The notes: a model not told the origin generated them from the sequence alone. A stretch of DNA of 41,099 bases from Limosilactobacillus viscerum (GCF_947387525.1 NZ_CANDNW010000015.1:1-41099); one strand, 5' to 3'. Positions 30,967-41,035 are shown, counted from the stretch's first letter. Numbers and translations: made by a program.

Positions 30967-32547
30967 ATGAAGTCACCAAAAGAACTTGCTGAAGCAGTTA
31001 ATAAGCGGCGGACTTTCGCCATTATTTCACACCCGGACGCGGGTAAAACAACGATTACTGAACAACTCCTCCTCTTCGGTGGAGTCGTTCGGGAAGCCGG
31101 AACCGTTAAAGCACGGAAGACCGGTAACTTTGCAAAGTCTGACTGGATGGAAATTGAAAAGAAGCGGGGGATTTCTGTTACGTCTTCCGTCATGCAATTT
31201 GATTTCCAAGGAAAACGGATTAATATCTTGGATACTCCAGGGCACGAAGACTTCTCTGAAGATACTTATCGGACCTTGATGGCTGTCGACTCCGCTGTCA
31301 TGGTTATTGATAGTGCTAAGGGGATCGAGCCCCAGACCAAGAAGCTTTTCCAAATCTGTAAGATGCGTGGAATTCCGATTTTTACCTTTATGAACAAGTT
31401 TGACCGGGATGCCCGTGATCCACTGGACCTGCTAAATGAGGTTGAAGATGTTCTGGGGATTGAAACCTATCCAATGAACTGGCCAATTGGCTCTGGTCAC
31501 CAGTTCAGGGGAATCTATGACCGTTATAACCACCGAGTTGCATTGACCCACCCAGCGGATCCTGAGAATCCTTACTTGCCGTTAGATGAAGACGGTAACG
31601 TAAAGGGCGACAACCCAATTGCTGATGACGGTGAATGGCAAGATGCTCTTGATGGGATGGAATTACTGGAAGTAGCCGGAAATGAACTTGACCGCGATAA
31701 GATTGCTAAGGGGGACCAGACACCAGTCTTCTTTGGTTCAGCCTTAACCAATTTCGGTGTACAGACCTTCCTAGAAAACTACCTTGAATTTGCGCCAGCA
31801 CCAAGTGAGCACAAGACCGAAGATGGTGGAATTGTAAAGCCACTAGATCCTGAATTTTCAGGCTTTGTCTTTAAGATTCAGGCTAACATGAACCCACGGC
31901 ACCGGGACCGGATTGCCTTTGTACGGATCTGCTCTGGTGAATTTGACCGGGGGATGGACGTTATGTTGGAACGGACGAAGAAGCCACTTCGTCTTTCAAA
32001 TGTGACTGAATTCATGGCGGACACCCGGGAAAACGTTGAGAAAGCGGTTGCTGGAGATATTATTGGTTTATATGATACTGGTAATTTCCAAATCGGTGAC
32101 TCGATTTATACGGGTAAAAAGGATATTAAGTTTGAAAAGCTACCGCAATTTACGCCAGAGCTCTTTATGCGGGTTTCTGCTAAGAATGTAATGAAGCAGA
32201 AGTCATTCCATAAGGGGATTAACCAGCTGGTTCAAGAAGGGGCAGTTCAGCTTTACCGTTCGTACACAACTAATGACTACATCTTGGGTGCGGTTGGTCA
32301 ACTGCAGTTTGAAGTCTTCAAGTTCCGGATGAAGAATGAATACAACTCTGATGTCGTAATGGAGCCAATGGGGAAGAAGACTGCACGCTGGATTGATCCA
32401 GAACAACTAGATGAGAAGATGTCTTCATCACGCAATATTCTGGTTAAGGATATCCATGATCAGCCACTCTTCTTATTTGAAAACCAGTTTGCCGAAAACT
32501 GGTTTAAACAGAAGTATCCAGATGTTAAGTTAACGGCGAAGTTGTAG
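30967..32547 (+). CDS. prfC: Peptide chain release factor 3
   Basis: A GTPase that recycles class I release factors from the ribosome after termination. The 526-aa length is normal. GTPase motifs are visible: G1 [15 protein letters not shown] (residues 21-35), [13 protein letters not shown]3 [14 protein letters not shown] and G4 [10 protein letters not shown]. The domain II/III region contains [19 protein letters not shown] and [21 protein letters not shown] 30967 is chosen because AAAGGAAAG (30952-30960) lies 6 bases upstream; a TTG codon directly before it is a weaker alternative. A weak promoter candidate (TTGTTA, 17 bases, TAAACT at 30894-30922) precedes it. It is a GC-balanced housekeeping gene, and no terminator separates it from the AT-rich island downstream. 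Confidence 0.96.
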   Translation: MKSPKELAEAVNKRRTFAIISHPDAGKTTITEQLLLFGGVVREAGTVKARKTGNFAKSDWMEIEKKRGISVTSSVMQFDFQGKRINILDTPGHEDFSEDTYRTLMAVDSAVMVIDSAKGIEPQTKKLFQICKMRGIPIFTFMNKFDRDARDPLDLLNEVEDVLGIETYPMNWPIGSGHQFRGIYDRYNHRVALTHPADPENPYLPLDEDGNVKGDNPIADDGEWQDALDGMELLEVAGNELDRDKIAKGDQTPVFFGSALTNFGVQTFLENYLEFAPAPSEHKTEDGGIVKPLDPEFSGFVFKIQANMNPRHRDRIAFVRICSGEFDRGMDVMLERTKKPLRLSNVTEFMADTRENVEKAVAGDIIGLYDTGNFQIGDSIYTGKKDIKFEKLPQFTPELFMRVSAKNVMKQKSFHKGINQLVQEGAVQLYRSYTTNDYILGAVGQLQFEVFKFRMKNEYNSDVVMEPMGKKTARWIDPEQLDEKMSSSRNILVKDIHDQPLFLFENQFAENWFKQKYPDVKLTAKL

Positions 32548-32590
32548 AAAAAAGATAATATGTTTTGTTGATTAATAGGTGGAATACTCA

Positions 32591-34102
32591 ATGAATAAAA
32601 GAAGTTTTAGTAACCATCTTATTAGTATAATTTTGACAATTATGCTAATAGTTTCAGTTATTGCATCTACAAAACAGTTCTATTTAATATTAAAATCGTC
32701 TAGTATCAAAAAAGTATGTATTTTAATAGTAATGGTTCTCTTGTTAGTCCTTTTTATAAAAACAAGACGGGGATTTAGAGAATATATAAATAGTAACTTA
32801 TATTATTTGATTATCGTATTATTTTCTTTCCTTATACTTTATCAAATTAATGTTATTCAAGCATTAACAGGGACACTAAATAACGATCCAAAAGATATTT
32901 ATAATTTAATTATTCAGCGTCCGGTTGGTGTTAAAAACTATTTTTCAATTTATCCAAATAATCTTTTCCTTGCTTATATTGAAAAAATATTATATTTAGC
33001 TTGGCGACAACCAACACCTCTTGTATTCTTATTTAGGTTAAATGTGTTGAATGCGTTATTAATCGACTTAGGTTGCCTTTTTATTATGCTAGCTGTAAAA
33101 GAGCAAGAAGGAAAAGAATATGGATTAGTTGCATTAATGTTTTCTATTGGACTATATGGAATAAGTCCTAATGTAGTAATTCCATATAGTGATAATTGGG
33201 TATTTTTTGGATTATCACTATTTCTTTGGCTTTTGAGCATTTATATCAAACAAACTAAGTATCGTTTTATAACGTTAACTTTTATTGGTATAGATGGTGC
33301 TTTTATTTATGAAATGAAACCTAGCACTTTTATTGTTGTAATAGCATTAGTTATTGTTAGTTTTTTCTTCTTAATAAGGAATAGGAAGAATAATGAGTAT
33401 TTAACCAGATCTTTTGTTTGTGTTATTTTTGCTACTGTTCCATTTATGGTTATGCTTGGAACGATTAATCATGTTAAGTATTCAAATAATTTAGTAAAGG
33501 TCGAAAGAAAACAGGCGCTTTCAATGTTACATTTTATGGCAATGGGATTGCATGAAAGTAACGAGAATGGTAAGGGTGGATATTGGTTAAAGTTTGATCA
33601 AAAAGATCAAAGCCTAATTCCAAATAATCGAATATACTATGAAACACATACAATAAAAGAAGATATTAATAGATTAAAAAATCCGAGAAATGCTTTAGAA
33701 TTTTTTATATTAAAGCAGGCTCACAACAGTAGCAGTGCATCGTGGTGGCGTACGACAGCTGTAAATTATGGTCCAATCGGATGGGACTTAGTGCCTAAGT
33801 TAAAAGTAAAAAATAGTTTTCAAAGTTATCTTAGAAAAATTTTTACACAGAATGATTATATATACTGGAATGGATATTTAATATATTCTCAATTATTATG
33901 GTGTATTGTTTTACTATTAACGCTGTGTACATTTAGCTTTGATGATTTTTATGCTCAAGTTATTAAGTATACTGTTGTAGGTGGAATGCTATTTCTGTTG
34001 ATTTTTGAAGGAGATAATTCTCGATACTTGATTCAATTTTTACCCGCAATAATAGTTCTTAGTACTTATGGCTTGAAATATCTTTTAAATATAAGATCTT
34101 AA
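32591..34102 (+). CDS. Polytopic membrane protein, GT-C glycosyltransferase-like
   Basis: A 503-aa membrane protein with about 11-12 predicted helices. After helix 2-3 comes a large extracellular loop with DPKDIYNLIIQRP and the YPNNLFLAYIEKI segment. YSDNWVFFGLSLFLWLLS and GIDGAFIYEMKPSTFIV follow, then a second large loop (GKGGYWLKFDQ...WWRTTAVNYGPIGWDLVP). This arrangement resembles GT-C glycosyltransferases that use undecaprenyl-phosphate sugars at the outer face, but I cannot name the subfamily. ATG 32591 follows AGGTGGA by 7 bases; a GTG 12 bases upstream overlaps that site. It lies 43 bases after prfC without a terminator and is much more AT-rich, which marks the start of a foreign-looking block. 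Confidence 0.65.
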   Translation: MNKRSFSNHLISIILTIMLIVSVIASTKQFYLILKSSSIKKVCILIVMVLLLVLFIKTRRGFREYINSNLYYLIIVLFSFLILYQINVIQALTGTLNNDPKDIYNLIIQRPVGVKNYFSIYPNNLFLAYIEKILYLAWRQPTPLVFLFRLNVLNALLIDLGCLFIMLAVKEQEGKEYGLVALMFSIGLYGISPNVVIPYSDNWVFFGLSLFLWLLSIYIKQTKYRFITLTFIGIDGAFIYEMKPSTFIVVIALVIVSFFFLIRNRKNNEYLTRSFVCVIFATVPFMVMLGTINHVKYSNNLVKVERKQALSMLHFMAMGLHESNENGKGGYWLKFDQKDQSLIPNNRIYYETHTIKEDINRLKNPRNALEFFILKQAHNSSSASWWRTTAVNYGPIGWDLVPKLKVKNSFQSYLRKIFTQNDYIYWNGYLIYSQLLWCIVLLLTLCTFSFDDFYAQVIKYTVVGGMLFLLIFEGDNSRYLIQFLPAIIVLSTYGLKYLLNIRS

Positions 34103-34130
34103 TTATATGCTTGATTGGAGGAATGGGTAA

Positions 34131-35144
34131 ATGGATAAGGAAAACAGTGGTATACATCAGGGGAGGCTTTTGTGGGTAGATATTGCTAAATGTATTGCAA
34201 TACTTTTAATGGTTATTGGCCATGAGGTAAATGATCTAAGCACACTGCATGTTATAATATTTTCGTTCCATATGCCTCTTTTTTTTATTCTGTCTGGCTA
34301 TACATCATCAAGGGTAAGCAATTGGCAAAAATTTTTTAAGAAGTTGCAAAAAAACTTTATTCATGTTTGGATACTTGCTGTGATAATGATAATTATGCTT
34401 GGAATCGAAAACTTGATTTTTCTGAAGGAATTTAGTTTTAGTAGTTTTTGCCAAAGCGTTTTTAAAGGAGTTGTGTGGGGGTCAAATATCCCAGCAATTG
34501 GCTTAATGAGTGTTGGTGTTATGTGGTTTTTATTTGTTTTCTTTTGGGCAAAGTTATTATTTGATGTACTGCAGATATATCTTCCAGATATAGGAATTGG
34601 AATAGTTTTATTTATTGCTTCAGCAATTTCGTACATCTGTTGTAACAATTTTAAAAACTATTTACCACAAGCATTTGATATTGTCCCTTTTGCAGCATTG
34701 TTTATGTGGATGGGGTTAGTAGCTAGGAAAATTGCATCTCAAAAGGTGAGCAATACTTGGATTAGGTGGATTGTTGGAATAGCATTGCTTTACTGGATTA
34801 TATGTATTATGCTCCATCTTAATATTGAGATGTCCATTAGACACTATCCACTTTTTGTTGTTACTCTTATTGAAGCTGCAGCAGGTACTTTATTAGTGTG
34901 TTTATTATCAAAATGGCTTGTTTTATTTGGATTCTCTAGAGTGTTTCGAATTATAGGACAGCATACTTTAGCTGTGATGTGTATTCACCATTTAGACTTA
35001 TTTTGGACTAATTGGGGAGCTTATATTCACAGCTGGCCGTTGGCAGCTGTACTTCGACTAATTATTGATCTCTTACTCTTATGCATGTTCCTAGGCGTCA
35101 AAAGAGTTTTTGAATACAAACATATCAGTATAAAAAATTCATAG
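34131..35144 (+). CDS. Acyltransferase-3 family membrane acyltransferase
   Basis: A 337-aa protein with about 10 membrane helices, of the acyltransferase-3 family that O-acylates sugars in surface polysaccharides or peptidoglycan. The N-terminal LLWVDIAKCIAILLMVIGHEV contains the family's conserved His, followed by FSFHMPLFFILSGYTSSR with the second conserved block. GVMWFLFVFFWAKLLFDV and FRIIGQHTLAVMCIHHLDLFW are also typical. Only the membrane domain is present, with no SGNH extracellular domain. It is 28 bases after the preceding gene with a GGAGG site, in the same apparent operon. It could acetylate the glycan built by the neighbouring GT-C proteins. Confidence 0.85.
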   Translation: MDKENSGIHQGRLLWVDIAKCIAILLMVIGHEVNDLSTLHVIIFSFHMPLFFILSGYTSSRVSNWQKFFKKLQKNFIHVWILAVIMIIMLGIENLIFLKEFSFSSFCQSVFKGVVWGSNIPAIGLMSVGVMWFLFVFFWAKLLFDVLQIYLPDIGIGIVLFIASAISYICCNNFKNYLPQAFDIVPFAALFMWMGLVARKIASQKVSNTWIRWIVGIALLYWIICIMLHLNIEMSIRHYPLFVVTLIEAAAGTLLVCLLSKWLVLFGFSRVFRIIGQHTLAVMCIHHLDLFWTNWGAYIHSWPLAAVLRLIIDLLLLCMFLGVKRVFEYKHISIKNS

Positions 35145-35188
35145 GATGCTTATAAGCATAAGATGATAATTTTTTAAGGGAGGAAATT

Positions 35189-36233
35189 GTGAGAAAGAAA
35201 AGGATCGAATGGATAGACTATGTGCGTTGTATTAGTATGGTAATGATTATTGTTTGTCACACATATGCACCCAGTTTTCTACGGAATTTTTTATTTGCAG
35301 TTAATGTTCCAGTATTTTTTGTTCTTTCTGGATATTTAACAAGAGAAAAGAAAATTACTGAGACCATGAAAAATGGCTTCTTTACATTACTTATTCCGTA
35401 TATTGTAACAGTGCTCATTATGTTTTTAATTTCATTAATAAGTCTACAAAGACATGTTAAAGGAATGATTACGACTGATAATTGGTATCATTATATAATA
35501 GCTGGATTGTACGGTATAGGGGCACCAACTAATCAGTCAATTATACCAAATGCAAATATTCCAGCGATTGGTGCAATTTGGTTCCTGTTAGCCATGTATT
35601 TTGGAAACGTAATTTATCAAATTGTACTTAGGTTTTCGAATAGATTTTCAAGCAACATATCTTCGGTAATTCTTATTTTCCTTAGTGTTGTATTTGCAAT
35701 ATCAGGATTTACTATTAGTCATTTTGTTCAGCTGCCGTGGTCGATTGGTGCAGCATTTATAAGTATTGCTTTTTATGTTGCAGGACATTTAATTAGAAAA
35801 TATGATTTTATGAATATTAATAATCAAAACTTGCTTTTTTCTTTATTTGGCCTTTTATATATGGACTATAGCAACGATTGAGGGACCATTTGGGGTTGTT
35901 GACGGTATCGCCGCACATCCCTTTATTGCAATGCTTGGAGCAATTGGTGGTAGCTATTTTTTGATGTATTTTATTAAAACTTTAAGCTTATATGTTAATA
36001 TACCACTTTTAGCAAAATTAGGTAGATTAGCACTAATTACACTCTCTATTCATATTATCTTTTTAAATTTATTTAGTGATACCGTCTTTTTGTCTCGAAA
36101 GATGTTAGAATATCACCTTCTTCCTGAAATAATTGGAATACTGCTTGATATCTATCGTGTTGTGTTTTGTTGGATACTAACTTTAATATTGTCAAAGTTT
36201 AAACTAGTTAATAAATTATTTGCGATTCGATAA
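35189..36233 (+). pseudogene. Acyltransferase-3 family gene split by a frameshift
   Basis: A second acyltransferase-3 gene. The N-terminal part (230 codons from GTG 35189) starts RIEWIDYVRCISMVMIIVCHTY, with the conserved His, and FAVNVPVFFVLSGYLTREKK. It runs to TGA at 35879-35881. The expected C-terminal helices (AFYIWTIATIEGPFGVVDG, LAKLGRLALITLSIHIIFLNLF) continue in another frame to 36233. The break is best explained by one extra T in the T6 run at 35835-35840: with five T residues the reading becomes NLLFLYLAFYIWTIATIEGPFG and the full protein would be about 347 aa. It may be a real pseudogene, slippage-based phase variation or a sequencing error. The ribosome site is AAGGGAGG. Confidence 0.8.
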
Positions 36234-36331
36234 TTTTTATTGCCTAGCATATAATATTATTTGAAAATGTTACAGAGAGAAACTATCTAATAATATATAG
36301 CTTTGATTTTTTATATTTTAAAGGTGAAAAA

Positions 36332-37900
36332 ATGAAAAAAAAGATTGTTTATCTTGCTCAAGTAATTATATTTTTATTTCTGTTAATTTATTTTACACAA
36401 ATCTCGCCCCTTCAGCCCTTTGATGGTGACGACTGGCGATATATTGGTAATATTCGGCCACCATTTCCAATGTGGGGAGCTTGGAATCCTACAAGAGTTT
36501 TGGCTGAAGTCCTTATGCCTATAGGAGGGTATATTGGAGCATTTATAGTTTACCCTATTAGTGGAAATTATATTTGGTCATTATCGGTTACTGAAGCAGT
36601 AATTGTTTCTATTTTTATTATTGCCATGCTTTTTCTCTTTTATAATTTTTTATTTAAGAGGTTTAATTTAAGTAACTTATATGCATTAGCTGGGGAAATA
36701 ATTTTCTTTATTTCTTGCTTTTTGTTGTTTAAACATTTAAATACATCAAGCTATACATTTTTCTGGACTGTAGATCTATCATGTGATTTCTATTATTTAA
36801 TACCAGGATTACTAAATGCATCTGTTATTTTATTCATTTTACAGTATGATGATTTTGTAAAAGAGTTTCGGAAATTTAGTGATTTAAAAAAGGGCTTATT
36901 CATTTTAGCTGTATACTTTTCAATCTTTTCAAGTACACAACTTAGTATAATTCTCGCTACTTTTTCATTTTTACAAGTTGTCCAAATTCTATTATCGGAA
37001 AAACATTTGAATCAAGATTGGCAGACTACGTTTGTAAAGTGTCTAGGAAAAGTAAGAATTTATCTTGTAATCCTTATTGTTTGGCTAGTCAGTTTACTTT
37101 TTGAATTAAGTGGTCAGAGAGCTTCAAATCGTACAACTATGGTTAAAGGGACGCTAACCGAAAAGTTAAATGGAGTTTTTGCACAGTTTAAAACTTTATT
37201 ATCAGAAATGAATAGTAAAATCTTAATATGTTTTGCATTAATGATAATTTTATTCGTTATTTTTGAAACATATCAATATTTCTTTAAGCAACGGAGTAGT
37301 GAAATAGCCCTTTTCTTAAAAGTAGCCTTTGGAAGCATGGTTTGCTTACTACTTTCTTTAACGTACTTATTCCTAGCGTATATAAAGGCTGGAAGCGAAT
37401 ATGTAAGCCGGCCTGATGCAATGTGGGCACCTATCTTTTTCTTTTTGTTTTTAACAAATTTGAGTTTTATATTTATTTTTCGCAATATTAACTTTGTAAA
37501 AATGTTGTTACCGTTAGTGATTACTTTAGGAAGTGTTTTAGCATTTAATTTTAATTATCCACCTAAGTATCCAAATAACGCTAACCATGATGCAAAAACA
37601 GTAAGAAATGTTAATAATTATATACTTAATCAAATTGTTCTTGCAGATAAGCATGGAAAATCAAAGGTTACTGTAAAAGTTCCGCTGGATGACCCTAGAG
37701 CTTCTTCTAAATTTCCAGCTTCAAATTGGCCTCATCCATATGCAATGGCAAGATATCTACAAGATACTCTATATAATCATCATATTACTCGAACTAGAAT
37801 GCAAATCATTTTTAAACCTGATAAGTCAGTTAATGATAAATTATATGAAAATTCTAAGCATCAGCAACAGTTAACTCCGCTGGAACAAAATTATTTTTAG
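36332..37900 (+). CDS. Polytopic membrane protein, possible DUF6056/GT-C glycosyltransferase
   Basis: A 522-aa membrane protein with about 11-12 helices. Just after helix 1 it has an extracellular FDGDDWRYIGN motif; a DD/DxW motif there is typical of GT-C enzymes and of the DUF6056 group. Further features are WNPTRVLAEVLMPIGGYIG, FWTVDLSCDFYYLIPGLLNAS, an extracellular loop with LSGQRASNRTTMVKGTLTEKL, and a soluble C-terminal tail after the last helix (from about residue 415: NYPPKYPNNANHDAKTV...). The function is probably transfer of a lipid-linked sugar at the outer membrane face, but that is inference. ATG 36332 follows AAAGGTG. It is separated from the acyltransferase pseudogene by about 100 AT-rich bases with no clear terminator. 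Confidence 0.6.
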   Translation: MKKKIVYLAQVIIFLFLLIYFTQISPLQPFDGDDWRYIGNIRPPFPMWGAWNPTRVLAEVLMPIGGYIGAFIVYPISGNYIWSLSVTEAVIVSIFIIAMLFLFYNFLFKRFNLSNLYALAGEIIFFISCFLLFKHLNTSSYTFFWTVDLSCDFYYLIPGLLNASVILFILQYDDFVKEFRKFSDLKKGLFILAVYFSIFSSTQLSIILATFSFLQVVQILLSEKHLNQDWQTTFVKCLGKVRIYLVILIVWLVSLLFELSGQRASNRTTMVKGTLTEKLNGVFAQFKTLLSEMNSKILICFALMIILFVIFETYQYFFKQRSSEIALFLKVAFGSMVCLLLSLTYLFLAYIKAGSEYVSRPDAMWAPIFFFLFLTNLSFIFIFRNINFVKMLLPLVITLGSVLAFNFNYPPKYPNNANHDAKTVRNVNNYILNQIVLADKHGKSKVTVKVPLDDPRASSKFPASNWPHPYAMARYLQDTLYNHHITRTRMQIIFKPDKSVNDKLYENSKHQQQLTPLEQNYF

Positions 37901-38012
37901 AAATGAATAATTTAATAATATTGAAAATTGCATTTAATTATCTATTTTTCTATAAATGTGTATTAAATTAAGAGTCAGTTGGGTGTATACCTTATATTAT
38001 GAATAACTTTAA

Positions 38013-38042
38013 TTGGCTTGAATGGTAAGCAGTAAGTATAAT
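38013..38042 (+). promoter_or_regulatory. Candidate promoter of the CsbB/GtrB-like gene
   Basis: TTGGCT (38013-38018), an 18-base spacer and a perfect TATAAT (38037-38042) lie in the 247-base AT-rich gap after the DUF6056-like gene, about 105 bases before the next start. I see nothing else in that gap. Confidence 0.4.
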
Positions 38043-38147
38043 TCTAGGTGTTATTTAATTCTGGTACTATTAATATAAAATCAATTGTGAATTAGCACTT
38101 TACTAGCAAAAAAGAAATAACGTAGATGAGAGGCTTGGGATGAAAGC

Positions 38148-39119
38148 ATGGATGTTTTAACGATTGTTATACCTTGTTTCAATGAGCAAGAAGTGCTGCC
38201 TGAAACGGTAAAAGAGATTGGTAATATTTTAACTAGTCTTATTAAAAATAGAAAAATTGATAGGAGAAGTAAGATACTCTTTGTAAATGACGGGAGTACA
38301 GATAATACTTGGAATTTAATTTCCAAATATTCAAAAACATATTATTACGTTGCAGGAATAAAATTCACTAAAAATTACGGTCATCAGAATGCATTAATTG
38401 CAGGGATGACAGCTGCAGTTAGATACTCTGACATGATTATTACCATTGATGCCGATCTTCAAGATGATGTTAATGCAATTCCTAAGATGGTTAAAAAGTA
38501 TTATGAAGGTTTTGATGTTGTTTATGGTGTTAGAAATAGTCGTCAAACCGATACTTTCTTTAAACGAAAAACTGCATTAACTTTTTATAAATTAATGCGG
38601 AAATTAGGTGTCAATTTGGTACCAAATTCGGCTGATTATAGACTTCTAAGTAAACGCGCAACAGATAGCTTGCTAGCTTTTAAAGAAAGAAATCTTTTCT
38701 TGAGAGGAATGGTTCCTTTAATAGGATATAAATCGGCAAAAGTTTTTTATGCGCGAAAGGAACGCTACGCTGGTAAATCAAAATATCCATTAAATAAAAT
38801 GATACATTTTGCTTTGGATGGTATTACTTCTTTTTCAATTGCACCGATTCATTTGATATTATATTTAGGCATAGTAACAGTGATTATAAGTGTTATGTGT
38901 ATGATATATACAATTATAGAGAAAGTGGCAGGGCATGTTGTAAGCGGCTGGTCTTCTCTTATGATATCTATCTGGTTACTTGGAGGAGTCCAATTAATTT
39001 CCATTTCAGTAATTGGTGAATATATTGGGAAAATATTTTCTGAAGTTAAACGCCGTCCAAGATTTAATATAGAAGAAGAAACATATACAAAGAAAATGGA
39101 AAATACTAGTGATAAATAA
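38148..39119 (+). CDS. CsbB/GtrB-like undecaprenyl-phosphate glycosyltransferase (GT2)
   Basis: A 323-aa GT2 enzyme that would load a sugar onto undecaprenyl phosphate. The catalytic domain has LTIVIPCFNEQEVLPETVKEI, FVNDGSTDNTWNLI, FTKNYGHQNALIAGM, the metal site TIDADLQDDVNAIP, and NSADYRLLSKRATDSLL; the Arg-rich ARKERYAGKSKYPL loop is typical. Two C-terminal helices (about 230-255 and 265-290) and VIGEYIGKIFSEVKRRPRF complete the family architecture. The ribosome site is weak. The next gene is a large YfhO/PTPS-related-type membrane protein, so the two look like the synthase and transferase of a Gram-positive three-component glycosylation system. A GtcA/GtrA-type flippase gene is not in the window. 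Confidence 0.87.
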   Translation: MDVLTIVIPCFNEQEVLPETVKEIGNILTSLIKNRKIDRRSKILFVNDGSTDNTWNLISKYSKTYYYVAGIKFTKNYGHQNALIAGMTAAVRYSDMIITIDADLQDDVNAIPKMVKKYYEGFDVVYGVRNSRQTDTFFKRKTALTFYKLMRKLGVNLVPNSADYRLLSKRATDSLLAFKERNLFLRGMVPLIGYKSAKVFYARKERYAGKSKYPLNKMIHFALDGITSFSIAPIHLILYLGIVTVIISVMCMIYTIIEKVAGHVVSGWSSLMISIWLLGGVQLISISVIGEYIGKIFSEVKRRPRFNIEEETYTKKMENTSDK

Positions 39120-39183
39120 AATAATAATCAGTAAAAATTTGTTGATTTCAGGGAGAAAAATTATTTAGTATAAGAGGAAAATT

Positions 39184-40860
39184 ATGAAGCAAATTAAGAT
39201 ATATTTAAAAGAAAATAGTATTTTTTTACTTTTATTATTAATAATCTCTATAGCAGTAGTTTTGCCTCTTTGGATAACTCATCGAATAATTGTTTTTTCT
39301 GATTTCTCATTTCATGCCTCAAGAGTTGAGGAAATAGCTAATAATCTAGCAAATGGTAATATATTTACTTTTATTGCAACAAAAACTTTTCATCATTCTG
39401 GAGTTGCCACCTTTTTATTTTACCCTTCAATCTTTTTATATCCTTGGGCCTTCTTCTCAATTTTTACAAATCCTATAAATGCATTTTACCTATGGTATTT
39501 ACTAGTTACGATATTTACGTTTTGGATTGCATACCAATGTATGCTTTCTTTTTCCAATAATAAGAATCAATCTTTTATTTTTTCATTATTATATACACTG
39601 GTACCTTATCGTTTATATCTAGGTACATCGGTATTTGGCGAATTTCTAGCATTCACATTTTTACCAATAGTTTTTTTAGGAGTATATAAGATATTATTTG
39701 AGAAAGACGGGAATATACAGTGGTGGATTTTATCTATTGGCTTAAGCTTAGTTGGATATTCACATTTACTAAGTGTTTTTTTGAGCATACAGTTTTTAAT
39801 AATAATTTTCATTTTTGCCCTTTTTACGAAAAAAATTAATAAAAAGAGGCTTCTCTCACTATTAAAATCTGCTGCTTTAACACTTGTATTAGTTTTCTTT
39901 GAAATTATTCCCTTTTTACAATCATTTAAGAATATATACTCTCCAAATCAAGGGCTGGCTTTTACAACAAAGGCTCAAGATTTTGTTGTAAGTTCATTTA
40001 CTAACTTGGAAGGCAATTCTTCTATAGGATTTATCCTATTGGTTGTTCTATTTGTAGGTTATTTTCTTTTGAGAGATTGGACATATAAATTGATATATTT
40101 CCTTGGAATTCTTTCTTGTGCGTTAGCCACTTCAATTTTTCCTTGGAGAATATTTGCTTCATCGCCTTTATCGGTAATTCAGTTGACATTTAGGTATTTG
40201 TCTTATGCTAGTTTATTTTTATCGGCTGTTGGTTCCAAAATTTTAATAAAACTTTGGATAAATAGTAAAACTAAATCATTGGCAGCACTCTTTTCTCTTT
40301 TTGCAATATTCTTTGCCTTATTAGTGTCAAAGCCTAATATAGTAAATTTGAGGAATTTTAGTAGTCAAGATATGATTTCAAAAAAATCTATTCATCCTGT
40401 AAAAACAATACCTTTGACGACTGTTGTGGATAAAAAAAACTATAAAAGAATATTTAACTATTCAGTAATTTATGGTGAACATGACTATTATCCTAATCAA
40501 GCTGTTAGTAGGAAAAGTATAAAATCAATCCTTAATAATAAATTATTAGTGAACGGGGAAAATACGAATTATAAATTGCATACTTATCCTAATTACTTAC
40601 TATATACCATAGAATTAAAAAAGAATTCTAGTGTGGATTTACCGGCTCTTAGCTATAATGGGACATTTGTAAAAGTAAATGGCGCAATAAAACATTATAA
40701 GACCAGTAATCGTGGAACAGTTAAAATAAATTTGAGAAAAGGTCAAAATCAAATTAAGATAGGGTATAGGCCATGGATCGTTTATTATATTGCAGTAATG
40801 GTTGCTGTTATAACTTGGTTGGGGTTGCTTTATTCTTTTATCATTAGGATGCAAAGTTGA
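39184..40860 (+). CDS. YfhO/PTPS-related-type polytopic membrane glycosyltransferase
   Basis: A 558-aa membrane protein with about 12-13 helices. It resembles the 6-pyruvoyl-tetrahydropterin-synthase-related membrane family, a misleading historical name, and the YfhO group of GT-C glycosyltransferases. After helix 1, IVFSDFSFHASRVEEIANNLANGN forms the characteristic first extracellular loop. FFYPSIFLYP-like and LYTLVPYRLYLGTSVFGEFLAFTFLP segments follow. The C-terminus has an extracellular beta-rich domain (LPALSYNGTFVKVNG...GTVKINLRKGQNQIKIGYRP) before the last helix, as in YfhO-type proteins. It would transfer the sugar from the lipid made by the upstream enzyme to a wall polymer. It follows that gene by 64 bases with a GAGGAAA site and ends the island. 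Confidence 0.72.
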   Translation: MKQIKIYLKENSIFLLLLLIISIAVVLPLWITHRIIVFSDFSFHASRVEEIANNLANGNIFTFIATKTFHHSGVATFLFYPSIFLYPWAFFSIFTNPINAFYLWYLLVTIFTFWIAYQCMLSFSNNKNQSFIFSLLYTLVPYRLYLGTSVFGEFLAFTFLPIVFLGVYKILFEKDGNIQWWILSIGLSLVGYSHLLSVFLSIQFLIIIFIFALFTKKINKKRLLSLLKSAALTLVLVFFEIIPFLQSFKNIYSPNQGLAFTTKAQDFVVSSFTNLEGNSSIGFILLVVLFVGYFLLRDWTYKLIYFLGILSCALATSIFPWRIFASSPLSVIQLTFRYLSYASLFLSAVGSKILIKLWINSKTKSLAALFSLFAIFFALLVSKPNIVNLRNFSSQDMISKKSIHPVKTIPLTTVVDKKNYKRIFNYSVIYGEHDYYPNQAVSRKSIKSILNNKLLVNGENTNYKLHTYPNYLLYTIELKKNSSVDLPALSYNGTFVKVNGAIKHYKTSNRGTVKINLRKGQNQIKIGYRPWIVYYIAVMVAVITWLGLLYSFIIRMQS

Positions 40861-40943
40861 GCTAGTATTAAAATTTAACATAGTTATTTCATTTGCAAAG
40901 GGCGGTTATAAAATGGGACTATGACATAAGTCCCTTCAAATAG

Positions 40944-40994
40944 AAGAACCGTTCGGAATTTTCGTGAAAATTCTGAACGGCTCTTTCTTTTTCG
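40944..40994 (+). terminator. Terminator ending the glycosylation island
   Basis: A long stem (AGAACCGTTCGGAATTTTC with GAAAATTCTGAACGGCTCT, one mismatch and one G-U pair, GT loop) is followed by a T-rich stretch. A smaller hairpin, GGGACT/AGTCCC, lies just upstream at 40915-40934. Confidence 0.85.
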
Positions 40995-41035
40995 AAAATT
41001 ATTGTAAGCACACCATAACGATACGTATTGAAAAA

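Noticed and set aside
35146-35159. ATGCTTATAAGCAT perfect palindrome as terminator or operator
   Set aside because: Short, A/T-rich, without a proper loop or adjacent T run; likely chance in an AT-rich gap between co-directional genes.
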